Positions 47,872 to 56,870 of a stretch of DNA of 64,000 nucleotides are shown piece after piece. The notes beneath the pieces are model-generated. The model was not told where the DNA came from. It made no database searches and saw nothing but the letters and a program-made list of their open reading frames with translations. The position numbers were made by a program, and so were the translations under genes. Position 1 is the first letter of the stretch. Each line of letters begins with the position of its first letter. The stretch is taken from the NCBI RefSeq assembly GCF_052180255.1, contig NZ_CP197466.1, positions 310,001-374,000 of the forward strand. The letters are read 5' to 3'. Source of the DNA: Paenibacillus_AM sp052180255 (lineage in GTDB: Bacteria > Bacillota > Bacilli > Paenibacillales > NBRC-103111).

Positions 47872-49128
47872 ATCAATACATTACATTTTTTTAATAAAAT
47901 TAAACGTGCGATAGATATATATCCTACACCCTTTTTTCTTTATGAAATTGAAAAATTTAAAAATAACTATTATAGATTAAGAGATGTGTTTCATGAAAAT
48001 GTTGAGATTTACTATTCAGTGAAAGCAAATCCTAATCCAGTTATTTGCAGTAAAATAAAAGAATGGGGAGGTGCCTTTGAAACATCCTCACTTAATGAAT
48101 TTAAATTGTGTATAAATTCGGGTGTATCTGGGGAACGCATTATCTACAGTGGAATTGGTAAAAAGAATGAAGAGATTGAATGGGTACTCGATCGAAAGGT
48201 GTACGCAATTGTTGTTGATTCCGTTAAAGAACTCGATCGAATAGTTGAAATTTCGAAAAAACGAGATGAGCCTGTTAGCATAATTATTAGAGTACGTTTG
48301 GATATCAACATCCCTGGTTCCAGATTATTCCAAAACAGAAACTACTTTGGGGTATGTGAGGAAGAACTCGACGCAATACTAACTAAAATAAGAGTTATTG
48401 ATGGAATACAGCTCTTGGGATTTCACAATTACGGTGGTACCCAGAATTTTAATTTAGATTACTATATTGAGTCATATAATAAATTATTATCAATTTGTGA
48501 ATTAGCGGTTTATACATATGGAATGGATATATCGACAGTTGGTATAGGTGGTGGATTTGGAGTCGCTTTATTCGAGGGAGATTGTGACTTTCAGATTGAA
48601 TTATTTGGACAGTATGTGAAATCTAATAGTAGCGTATTCACACGTCTTGGAATCAATAAGCTTTTTATAGATATTGGTCGTTATATTACATCGGCAATGG
48701 GGTCCTATATTACACAAGTAATGGATATTAAAACTGTTAAAGGGCGAAAATATGTGATTGTTGATGGAGGAACACATCATCGTTCTTTTCAATCAATTTT
48801 AAGTACAAATTTTAAAAAACCTCTACCTATTTATATCTATCGGAAAGACGGAACAATTACAATGTCAGAAAATGGTCATAATATAAATAAAGTTACATTT
48901 GTGGGGAGGCTTTGTACACCAACTGATGTCTTGGTTTCTAATGTTAGTATATCAAACTTATCAATTGGTGATTATATTATTTTTCCTAATTCTGGTTCAT
49001 ATGGACCGTCTGCGGGTTGCTTATTTTTTCACTTGCACTCGATTCCCCCTGAGATCATTGTGGAAGAGCAAGACCTATATTTATCTTCATTTATTGAATG
49101 TATGAAAAAGGATGGGGATAGGAATTGA
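47872..49128 (+). CDS. type III PLP-dependent decarboxylase, BtrK-like in context, unusual start
   Basis: An alanine-racemase-fold decarboxylase of the DAP/ornithine type. The PLP lysine is in YYSVKANPNP, GFHNYGGTQ follows, and GIGGGFG binds phosphate. Family-like sequence (YPTPFFLYEIEKFKNNYYRL) extends upstream of the first canonical start (GTG 47986) back to about 47875, but no ATG, GTG or TTG is in frame there. ATC at 47872 sits 8 bp after GGAGTG and is the best candidate. In butirosin, BtrK decarboxylates glutamyl-carrier; an analogous step making a GABA-like unit is inferred. Confidence 0.75.
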   Translation: MNTLHFFNKIKRAIDIYPTPFFLYEIEKFKNNYYRLRDVFHENVEIYYSVKANPNPVICSKIKEWGGAFETSSLNEFKLCINSGVSGERIIYSGIGKKNEEIEWVLDRKVYAIVVDSVKELDRIVEISKKRDEPVSIIIRVRLDINIPGSRLFQNRNYFGVCEEELDAILTKIRVIDGIQLLGFHNYGGTQNFNLDYYIESYNKLLSICELAVYTYGMDISTVGIGGGFGVALFEGDCDFQIELFGQYVKSNSSVFTRLGINKLFIDIGRYITSAMGSYITQVMDIKTVKGRKYVIVDGGTHHRSFQSILSTNFKKPLPIYIYRKDGTITMSENGHNINKVTFVGRLCTPTDVLVSNVSISNLSIGDYIIFPNSGSYGPSAGCLFFHLHSIPPEIIVEEQDLYLSSFIECMKKDGDRN

Positions 49129-49724
49129 TTTTGTTTATCGATAACTATGATTCGTTTGTATATAATTTGGTTCAGTATATAAAGGAACATGGAGAAAAAA
49201 TAGTTGTTTTAAGAAATGACGAGGCTACTGTTGAGGAAATAAAAAAGATGAATCCATCAGGTATTGTTATTTCACCGGGTCCTTGTACACCTGCAGAGGC
49301 TGGAGTCTCAGTTGAAATTATTCGTCAGTTAAATTGTCCAATACTTGGAGTCTGTTTGGGACATCAAGCTATTGGCTATGCTTTTGGTGCAAACATAATA
49401 AAAGCAATAAAACCATTACATGGTATAAATACAGTAATAACAAATGATCAAAAAGGGTACTTTTCGAATCTACCTAAACATATTGATGTTTGTAGGTATC
49501 ATTCTCTTGTAATTGACAAGTATCGACTACCTTCAGTTCTTCAAGTATCTGCATACAGTGCTGAGGGTGAAATCATGGGGATTCGTCATAGAAGCTTGCC
49601 TATCGAAGGTGTTCAGTTTCATCCAGAATCGATATTTTCATATGGGGGGAAAAAAATTATAAAAAATTTTCTTACCAAGACAAAAAGGTATGGTGCAGAG
49701 AATGTTGAAACCTATGGTTTATAA
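49125..49724 (+). CDS. pabA: glutamine amidotransferase subunit of aminodeoxychorismate/anthranilate synthase
   Basis: A 199-aa class I glutaminase that feeds ammonia to the partner synthase. The triad is visible: C77 in GVCLGHQ and H166/E168 in GVQFHPES. DNYDSFVYNLVQY is the typical start. A TTG start overlaps the decarboxylase by 4 bp, and the 3' end overlaps the synthase gene. The PabA role follows from the partner's PIKG motif. Confidence 0.87.
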   Translation: MILFIDNYDSFVYNLVQYIKEHGEKIVVLRNDEATVEEIKKMNPSGIVISPGPCTPAEAGVSVEIIRQLNCPILGVCLGHQAIGYAFGANIIKAIKPLHGINTVITNDQKGYFSNLPKHIDVCRYHSLVIDKYRLPSVLQVSAYSAEGEIMGIRHRSLPIEGVQFHPESIFSYGGKKIIKNFLTKTKRYGAENVETYGL

Positions 49725-51090
49725 GATTTGGGATGTTGCTATAACCCCACATCTGTTTTTGAATTTAGTCGAAAATAAGAGTCAAATAGTTCTTTTACAA
49801 ACAAATGACCAATATTTGGAGATTAATCAGTATTCATATATATGCATGAACCCAATAAAAATAATTACATCAATGCCTAGAGATGGAAGTGAGTATACTT
49901 TAACAGATATCGATAATATTCTTTCCTTACATCGACAGAATATGGTTCCAGAGCTCCCTCCTTTTCAATGTGGTTTTGCTGGTTATTTGTCGTATGATTA
50001 TGGTCTAAAAATAGAAAATATACCAATAAATACTATTAATGATACACAAATACCTGATTTTTGGTTTGGATTGTATGATGTTGTGTTGGCGATTGATCAT
50101 ATCCTGGGAAAAACTTATTTAATCTATCAACAATTTCTGTCGACTCCTGATGCATGTAGTAGGAGGATAGAAAATATTATGAGTTTGATGGAACAATATT
50201 TCTTGAGACTCGATGAATTAGAAAGTGAAGATTTTATCTTAAAAAGCCAAATTATGAATGAACCCATACTGGAATCAACAATTTCAAAAGATGATTACTT
50301 AAATCAGGTGTGTAAGGTGAAAAACTATATCTATAATGGTGATGTGTTTCAAGTGAATTTATCACAGCGATTCATAAAACATGCGGTAGATTCCTCCTGG
50401 CTCATATATATAAAAATGTTTCATTCAAACGGTGGTCCATTCAGTGCTTTTATTGACGATTCGGAAAATCAGATCTTGTGTAGCTCACCTGAAAGATTTA
50501 TAAAAGTGGATTATATTGATCAAGAACGACAAATTGAGACCCGGCCAATAAAAGGTAGCAGAAAAAGAGGGAGATCATTTGAGGAAGATGAACATTTTAT
50601 AAATGATCTTCTTTGTAGCAAAAAAGACGAGGCTGAACTTAAAATGATTGTAGATTTATGTAGAAATGATTTTGGAAAAATATGCGTTCCAGGTTCGATC
50701 CATGTTAAAGAGCATCGAATGATTGAAAAATACAAATCAGTTATTCATACAGTATCAATTATAAATGGACTTTTAGAAAAAGAAATTCTAATCGAGGATA
50801 TTATAAATGCTGTTTTCCCAGGAGGTTCGATTACTGGTGCTCCCAAAATACGGGCAATGGAAATAATTGAAGAGCTTGAAGATTTTCGACGAGGGATTTA
50901 CTGTGGTTCGATCGGATTTATTGGACTAAACGGCAATATTGATTTGAATATTGCAATCCGGACTATCTTACATAAAAAAGGAGTTTTGTATTATAACGGT
51001 GGTGGAGGAATTGTAACAGACTCCTCACCAGAAAAAGAATATGAGGAGACGCTATTTAAAGTTTGGGCAATGTCTAGAGCTATTACCTAG
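49690..51090 (+). CDS. pabB: aminodeoxychorismate synthase component I
   Basis: A 466-aa chorismate-using enzyme. The C-terminal catalytic domain shows RPIKGSRKRG, where lysine replaces the alanine of anthranilate synthases, pointing to 4-amino-4-deoxychorismate. VDLCRNDFGKI, FPGGSITGAPK and GGGGIVTDS complete the site. No PabC-type lyase is seen in the cluster, so the product may be used directly or finished by a housekeeping lyase. The start is uncertain among ATG 49690, 49702 and 49714. Confidence 0.87.
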   Translation: MVQRMLKPMVYKIWDVAITPHLFLNLVENKSQIVLLQTNDQYLEINQYSYICMNPIKIITSMPRDGSEYTLTDIDNILSLHRQNMVPELPPFQCGFAGYLSYDYGLKIENIPINTINDTQIPDFWFGLYDVVLAIDHILGKTYLIYQQFLSTPDACSRRIENIMSLMEQYFLRLDELESEDFILKSQIMNEPILESTISKDDYLNQVCKVKNYIYNGDVFQVNLSQRFIKHAVDSSWLIYIKMFHSNGGPFSAFIDDSENQILCSSPERFIKVDYIDQERQIETRPIKGSRKRGRSFEEDEHFINDLLCSKKDEAELKMIVDLCRNDFGKICVPGSIHVKEHRMIEKYKSVIHTVSIINGLLEKEILIEDIINAVFPGGSITGAPKIRAMEIIEELEDFRRGIYCGSIGFIGLNGNIDLNIAIRTILHKKGVLYYNGGGGIVTDSSPEKEYEETLFKVWAMSRAIT

Positions 51091-51115
51091 TACTAAAAAA
51101 ATGGAGGAAAAATGC

Positions 51116-52735
51116 ATGAGAATTCTTGGATTAGGCGGATCAGTACATGATTTTTCTGCAAGTCTACTAGAAGATGGAAATCTTACAGTTGCAATTGAAG
51201 ATGAACGGATTAATAGAGTCAAGCATTCATTACAGATAGATATGAGTCAGTATCCATATAAAGCATACAATTATTGTTTGGATGCACGCAATATTCAAAT
51301 ATCTGACGTTGATTTGATTGTTGGAAATTCAATCCTCGACAAAGCCTATTTTCAAGATCTAGAAGATAAAGTTATTCTAATCAATCATCATTTAGCTCAT
51401 GCAGCTAGTACCTTCTTTCCATCTCCTTTTGAAGATGCTGCAATTCTTGTCATAGATGGCTGTGGAAGTTATGAGGATGATATTTTTGTTGAAACGACAA
51501 CTTACTATTATGGAACCGGGACTGAGATTAATGAAATAAAAAAAGATTGTGGAAAAGTATTTAATAAGGAACCACATATTCAGTCCGAGAATTCCATTGG
51601 TTTTTTTTATGATATTGTCAGTCAAAGTATTGGATTTTCAGGTTTTACACAGGGGAAAACTATGGGATTAGCACCGTTCGGAACAGATAAGTATGTAAAT
51701 GATTTTTATAGATTCTATAGTATAGACGACAATGGAACTTTTATTCAAAATCGAAAGCAGTTAAAAGTGCTTCGATGGTTTATTACTCAAACCCTAGCAT
51801 CTTTAAAAAATAGAAAAGAAGAGCAATTACAAGAAATGGCAGATTTCGCGTACGCCGTTCAATACCATTTGGAAAAGATTGTAATTGTCGCTTGTAATCA
51901 ACTCTATAATAAAACAGAGTCGGAAAATCTTTGTTTAGCGGGAGGTGTTGCGCTTAATAGTGTTGCAAATCGGAAAATATTATCAGAAACGCCATTTAAA
52001 AATATTTTTATACAGCCAGCAGCTGGTGATGCTGGAACATCTATAGGAAGTGCTCTTTATGGTCACCATGTTTTACTGAAGCAACCGCGATTAAAGGCAA
52101 ATCGATTGTTCTCTCCGTATTTGGGTAGGGAATATTCGAACAACGAAATTTTATATGTGCTTGATTGTTATAAAGATCGAATAAAGTGGGAAAAATTATC
52201 GGACCCTAGTCGAGAGACAGCGAAGTTGTTAAGTGAAGGAAAAATAATTGCGTGGCACCAGGGGAGATCAGAAATAGGTCCGAGATCGCTTGGTAATCGA
52301 AGTATATTGGCAGATGCTAGAAATAAAGATATGAAGGATATCATTAACTCTCGAATCAAACATAGGGAAATGTTTCGTCCTTTTGCACCTATTGTTCTTG
52401 AAGAAAAACAAGGTGACTATTTTGAGCTAGAGCACCCCTCTTATTATATGCTACTAGTACCTAATGTACGCAAAGAAAAACAAGAGTTGATCCCATCGGT
52501 AACTCACGTTGATGGGACTGGACGAGTTCAAACAGTAAGTAAAAAACTAACCCCCCCACTTTACAGCTTGTTAACTGAATTTGAAAAAATAACTGGTGTA
52601 CCTGTCTTGCTAAATACGTCTTTCAATGATAATGGTGAACCCATTGTCGAATCTCCTGAAGATTCAATTCGTTGTTTCTTGAGTATTGACTTAGATTGTC
52701 TGATTCTTCATGACTATATTATAGAGAAAAGGTGA
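51116..52735 (+). CDS. NodU/CmcH-type O-carbamoyltransferase
   Basis: A 539-aa enzyme placing a carbamoyl group from carbamoyl phosphate on a hydroxyl, through a carbamoyl-adenylate. The N-terminal Kae1-like domain has the metal histidines in NHHLAHAAS and nucleotide loops VIDGCGSYE and CLAGGVALNSV. The C-terminal YrdC-like domain shows HQGRSEIGPRSLGNRSIL and MFRPFAPIVL. ATG 51116 has GGAGGA upstream and is preferred over the frame's earlier start at 51041 inside pabB. Confidence 0.92.
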   Translation: MRILGLGGSVHDFSASLLEDGNLTVAIEDERINRVKHSLQIDMSQYPYKAYNYCLDARNIQISDVDLIVGNSILDKAYFQDLEDKVILINHHLAHAASTFFPSPFEDAAILVIDGCGSYEDDIFVETTTYYYGTGTEINEIKKDCGKVFNKEPHIQSENSIGFFYDIVSQSIGFSGFTQGKTMGLAPFGTDKYVNDFYRFYSIDDNGTFIQNRKQLKVLRWFITQTLASLKNRKEEQLQEMADFAYAVQYHLEKIVIVACNQLYNKTESENLCLAGGVALNSVANRKILSETPFKNIFIQPAAGDAGTSIGSALYGHHVLLKQPRLKANRLFSPYLGREYSNNEILYVLDCYKDRIKWEKLSDPSRETAKLLSEGKIIAWHQGRSEIGPRSLGNRSILADARNKDMKDIINSRIKHREMFRPFAPIVLEEKQGDYFELEHPSYYMLLVPNVRKEKQELIPSVTHVDGTGRVQTVSKKLTPPLYSLLTEFEKITGVPVLLNTSFNDNGEPIVESPEDSIRCFLSIDLDCLILHDYIIEKR

Positions 52736-52740
52736 GCTTA

Positions 52741-53569
52741 GTGTTAACTGAAGAGCAAAAAAAAAATTTTACAGGAAGGTTTCGTCAAGGTATCTGGAGT
52801 CATTGAACAGGATTTAATTCTGCGATTACAAAATGCTATGGATATACTACAAAAGAAAGACAATAAGCATCCCAGTCTGTATAAAACAAGAAATATGTTA
52901 AAATGTGAAGATGAATGGGATACTTGGGGTGTTGATGATATATTTAATCCAGGATTATATGATCAATCATTTGGTGATTATCTATCAAATACTCGGTTGC
53001 TATCTATTGTTCATTCTATTCTTGGTGATGAATTGAGGTTTTGGAATGCACATGTTTTATGGGAGCCACTAAAAAAGAGTTATGATTTAGAATGGCATAG
53101 AGATGGAGTAAATATGAAACCCATGCATACAAATACTCATGTACTATTCAATCTTGCATTGGAACCCGAAACTTCTCTTATTGTACTACCAGGATCACAT
53201 ATCAAGCAACTAAATGATGAAGAATCAGGAATCTTGAAAGACGATAAGAGAGGAGATCTACCAGCACAACAGATTGTTTCTTGTGAAGTAGGGGACATTG
53301 TTTTTATGAATTTATGGATTTTGCATAGAGGGAGGTATGCTTTAGGGGATAAGAGACGTGTACTTCATTTCAATTTACAGCCGCGTTATGAAATATATGG
53401 TGGACATACATCTCATGTGTGGATGCGTGAAGAGGATTATTTATCAGCTATGCCTCCGATAGTTGCTAAGTTAATGAAAAATTTAATTGAATGGGATGAT
53501 AGTCCTAAAAGTACTTCCAAGCATATTCACTCATTGAGAGAACTGAGATTAAAGGGGATTGGGAAGTGA
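52741..53569 (+). CDS. PhyH-family Fe(II)/2-oxoglutarate dioxygenase, apparent frameshift in a poly-A run
   Basis: This should be a hydroxylase of the phytanoyl-CoA dioxygenase family. Fe ligands are in EWHRDG (H, D) and LHRGRY (distal H), and the fold matches. The open frame from ATG 52838 lacks the N-terminus. Upstream, GTG 52741 with AAAGGTGAG reads LTEEQKK, then ten adenines (52757-52766) break the frame. With nine adenines it would continue ILQEGFVKVSGVIEQD into the ATG frame, a typical PhyH start. Either a recent mutation, polymerase slippage that restores the frame, or a sequencing error. Confidence 0.78.
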
Positions 53570-53575
53570 TGTGTA

Positions 53576-54745
53576 GTGATTGAGATAAAGAAAATTAGTG
53601 ATGATGACGTATTCGAAGCCGTATCACTTTCTGAGTACGCCTTTAATCTTGCACCAATGTCTGCAAAGAAAGTCGTTGAGCTCCAAAAACGTGAAAAGAA
53701 GGAGAATACATGGGGGTTATATAACGAAAACAAGCTGTGTGCCAAAGTTGTTATACTCCCATTGCAAATGTATATTCAGTCACGACTATTTGATACGGGC
53801 GGAGTCATGGGAGTTGCTACTTATCCAAGTTCGAGAAGAAAGGGATATTCTAAAAAACTTATTATAGAGTCACTTAAAATAATGAAAGAGCAAGGGATTA
53901 GTATATCTATATTGCACCCTTTCTCTCATAGCTTTTATCGGAAGTATGGTTGGGAGAACTATTGCGAGTATAAAAAATATACAATTTCAATGCATTCCTT
54001 CATACTTAACGACAATAAAGATGAGGGAACAGTGCTTTTGAAGAAGCATGATTGGACGGAATTAAACCAAATTTATGAAAAGTATGCATCGAACTTTAAT
54101 GGCATGTTAAAACGAACACCAGAGTGGTGGGATTTATATAAGAACCATTGTGCATACCAAGCAGTTTACTATAATGAAGATAGTCTTGGTGGATACTTAC
54201 TTTACAACATCAAGGATCGTAATATGGAGATCGAAGAGTTTGTCTTCCTTGATGTTTTAGCGCAAAAAGCCTTAATGCAATATATTCAAAATCATGATTC
54301 ATCAGTTGATAGTATTACAATGAAAGTTCCTGTAGACGATCATATGTCTAATCTCTTGGAAAATCCCATTTTAGATCAGAGAGTAGTACCATATTTTATG
54401 GCAAGAATTATTAATGTTGAAAACTTTATCAAACAATATTCATTCGTTTCCACTGGAAATAAAAGCAGAATTTTAATGCGAATTGTTGATGAATATGCAA
54501 AATGGAATAATGATCTGTTTGAAATTAATATTGAAGCAGATGGTTCTGCGAAGATGTATAGGATGCCTTCTTATCTAGTGGAGGATATGAAATGCAGTAT
54601 TGGAACGTTGACCACTATCTTGATGGGGTTTCAATCTGCTAGTGAACTATTTAAATATGGTTTACTAGATGGAAAAAAGAAATACGTGGAGCTATTTGAT
54701 GAGGTAATACCCCCAACTAGGCCATATACTGCCGATTTATTTTAA
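53576..54745 (+). CDS. Eis-like GNAT acetyltransferase, likely self-resistance
   Basis: A 389-aa protein with the tandem layout of Eis enzymes: an N-terminal GNAT domain with acetyl-CoA loop VATYPSSRRKGYSKKL and SHSFYRKYGWE, a middle domain (LKRTPEWWD), and a C-terminal sterol-carrier-like domain ending at the free carboxylate PYTADLF, which serves as base in Eis. Eis proteins acetylate several amines of aminoglycosides. As last gene of a cluster that makes an amino compound, it may protect the producer or tailor the product. Confidence 0.8.
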   Translation: MIEIKKISDDDVFEAVSLSEYAFNLAPMSAKKVVELQKREKKENTWGLYNENKLCAKVVILPLQMYIQSRLFDTGGVMGVATYPSSRRKGYSKKLIIESLKIMKEQGISISILHPFSHSFYRKYGWENYCEYKKYTISMHSFILNDNKDEGTVLLKKHDWTELNQIYEKYASNFNGMLKRTPEWWDLYKNHCAYQAVYYNEDSLGGYLLYNIKDRNMEIEEFVFLDVLAQKALMQYIQNHDSSVDSITMKVPVDDHMSNLLENPILDQRVVPYFMARIINVENFIKQYSFVSTGNKSRILMRIVDEYAKWNNDLFEINIEADGSAKMYRMPSYLVEDMKCSIGTLTTILMGFQSASELFKYGLLDGKKKYVELFDEVIPPTRPYTADLF

Positions 54746-55322
54746 AGGTTCAGTGTGATTTGATAAGAACTACTATTCTTTCTTTTGTAGTTGCTAATAT
54801 AGAGAATAAAGGCAATACGAAATTGACCTTAATTCTATCAGGGATGTTAACCCGCTAATGGATTTAGAGGGGCACAAAGAATCGCTTATTTTAAGCATGG
54901 CCAAGATACTATTAGCAATCTATTGATACAAGCAATAAGTGAAATGCAATCTTTTTTTAAAAAAGATGGAATACTCCCATTTTTGACTTTTCATCGATTT
55001 CAACAAAGCAGCCATTTGATATTCTTCTTTGGGGTGGGCTGTAATCGACGATGAAGCGTATTTTAAAGTTTCTAATTATTGCATCTAATGAATTGGTACC
55101 GAGGAAAGTGAACCATTGTACTCTCGATAATGGGTAAATGATTTCATATCACCATTAGTAGGTATTTATTCCGGTTTCAAATACTCCTTAACACATCAAA
55201 TGCAGCCTAAGAAAATGGCCGACCAAGCATGAATTGAAAGTAAAGTCGGTCCTGAACATTGGAGTGTTTAATCATTTTGTGATGTCTACTTAACAATTGA
55301 AGTTTATCCTGCTCAACTATAG
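54746..55322. other. non-coding or decayed stretch after the cluster
   Basis: A weak hairpin (AACTAC...GTAGTT, about 54768-54794) after the acetyltransferase may end transcription. The rest has only short broken frames. I see no recognisable gene. Confidence 0.5.
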
Positions 55323-55770
55323 ATGATTCGCAAAGAAGCAGTATTGAATTTAAGGGATAAGCGAAATGTTTGTATCCATGGGAAAGATCAAATTAGTTAT
55401 CCGAACTGCCGAATATCTCTGTTTATACAAAATCATTCCGGAAAATTTATGGCGAATAGCGAGATTGAAGGTTTTGTACAACAGATAAAGCTACATTGTA
55501 ATCCTATTGAAAACGACCCTAGGGCGGATTTTTCAGAATTGCTAAATAGAATGCCCAGTGTTATCCACGATGATCAATTCGATGGACTATTTAGTCAACT
55601 ATCTATGACAATTCTATTATACTACCAGTCTAAAGACTACATCAAAACTTTTTAGTGGGCTATTGCTAACAGTGATAATCACAACATTCGGGAGAATTTC
55701 TTACAGTACCTCAAGAAGAATATGTTTGATTTTTACAATTTTGTATTTACCTTTCCGCATTTGTTGTGAC
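55323..55770 (+). pseudogene. fragment of unknown gene
   Basis: An open frame of 110 codons (55323-55655) stops at TAG, and coding-like sequence continues in the same frame (WAIANSDNHNIRENFLQYLK). The family is not recognised. It is probably the remains of a larger gene. Confidence 0.35.
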
Positions 55771-55944
55771 ACTTCTCTGAAGAGGTATAATGCTCTCGGG
55801 ACTGATCCCATAGAGTGAGACAAAGGTATATAGACAAGAGGAGCGCATTACTACATAAATCGGGGATAATTGTACGATTAGCTAGGTTCTTACCGCCATG
55901 TCGAAATTGGCATGAGGAGAACAAGGTGATCTCTTTATGATGCT

Positions 55945-56320
55945 ATGATTGTTGGGTGTGCCATGCCAGATGGATTCAAGAAGGAAAACGTAGTAAACGA
56001 AAGTGAAATTAAAGATTCTCCTTGGAAACATCGTTTTCCGCACTATGTGGAGTTTACAAGTGATAAAGTAATAAATGCCCCCGATTAAGTACGGTGTCCA
56101 TTTAGTTGATTTATATAATACTCTGGACAAGACAATATTTCCGTCTTTAAGGAGACGGAATAGTATCAGTCATCGGACACCGTAAAGTATGCATTATAGG
56201 CGCTCCCATATTCGGATTAATCAAGAGGCGTATGACTTCTTAATGAATGAGTTGAATAAACGAATTTCGTACTTACGGAGAAATCAATTTGTTGTTCTTT
56301 CCGTAAGTTTGAGTATATAG
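55945..56320 (+). pseudogene. fragments of an unknown gene near the distal transposon end
   Basis: The frame from 55945 reads AMIVGCAMPDGFKKENVVNE and ends at a stop near 56094. A shift of one base gives a continuation (IKYGVHLVDLYNTLDKTIFP) up to 56185. A short separate frame (56189-56320, 43 codons, IRINQEAYDFLMNELNKRIS) has a ribbon-helix look but cannot be assigned. No family is recognised. Confidence 0.35.
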
Positions 56321-56346
56321 GCATAGTAAGAAACAAGTGAGCTATA

Positions 56347-56439
56347 GGAACTAACTTTAATGTAATTACAAGGTAAAAATTTTAATGTCATTGTGCTTTA
56401 ATGAGTTTTTCTTTGGTTCCAACTATAATGTCACTGAAC
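56347..56439 (-). repeat. distal (L-type) end of the Tn7-like transposon with three inverted TnsB-type sites
   Basis: Inverted copies of the end repeat occur at 56347-56364 (GGAACTAACTTTAATGTA), 56372-56389 and 56415-56432 (GGTTCCAACTATAATGTC), followed by the tip ACTGAAC. Three loosely spaced sites are typical of Tn7 left ends. ATGTT follows. Confidence 0.85.
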
Positions 56440-56444
56440 ATGTT

Positions 56445-56870
56445 TGTAGAATCGATTTAAAGTTCTCCCAAGGTTTATAAAGTTCACCTAAAGCTTATAA
56501 AGTCGTATCAGAAAGCCGAGCGAAACTCAGGTATCCACTCCTGTTGTCCTCGGCTTTTTTTATCTTTGGAGCGGGTCGTATGACTCGCCAATCCTTTGAT
56601 AAATCAAGCTTTTCTCCAATTTTTACTCCAACGCTCTTCCCCTAATCCCATTCATTTCCCTGGCCTTCTCCTGCTCTTAACTCGACTTTATTTACTTTTT
56701 GATCACCGATTTTCTCCGATTTGCCCCCGATTTTACTCCGATTTGTAGACTTTATTTGCTCGTGTTGAAACGGGGAGTGAAGACGAGAGGTGTTAAAGCC
56801 AAGTGAGGAAAGGCTTTGCGGCGATTTGGTGTGGGAGGGTGGCGTAAGTCGACTTTGAAAGTATGTCACA
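56445..56870. mobile_element. 426-bp mini Tn7-like element (ends only)
   Basis: It begins TGTAGAATCGATTTAAAGTT and, read from the other side, TGTGACATACTTTCAAAGTC. In both, the AAAG core occupies positions 15-18, exactly as in the large element's proximal end. Three direct sites at 20-bp period (AAAG at 56459, 56479, 56499) mark the R-type end. Three dispersed inverted sites (CTTT at 56686, 56750, 56853) mark the L-type end. ATGTT flanks it on both sides (56440-56444, 56871-56875). No gene lies inside. The repeat sequence differs from that of the large element. Confidence 0.8.
56510..56561 (+). terminator. terminator inside the mini-element
   Basis: AAAGCCGAG and CTCGGCTTT form a stem around a 24-nt loop, followed by a T-run. 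It lies just behind the R-type sites, where the two larger elements also carry a hairpin. Confidence 0.7.

Larger units (their letters stand above)
13591..56439 (+). mobile_element. Tn7-like transposon with tnsABC, two tniQ/tnsD genes and a biosynthetic cluster
   Basis: An element of about 42.8 kb. The proximal end TGTCTGGTGACATTAAAG carries four 20-bp-spaced repeats. The distal end, read inward, is GTTCAGTGACATTATAG with three dispersed inverted repeats. The flanks share ATGTT (13586-13590 and 56440-56444); in fact six bases ATGTTT match, so each boundary is uncertain by one base. The tns genes run inward from the glmS side, as in Tn7. Cargo includes an AraC regulator, a methyltransferase, insertion-sequence remnants and the cluster at 30860-54745. 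It looks like the youngest element, lying between glmS and two older ends. Confidence 0.88.

Noticed and set aside
30860..54745. Cluster as a plain petrobactin locus
   Set aside because: No AsbA/AsbB-type NIS synthetase is present, and sugar, carbamoyl and butirosin-type genes do not fit petrobactin.
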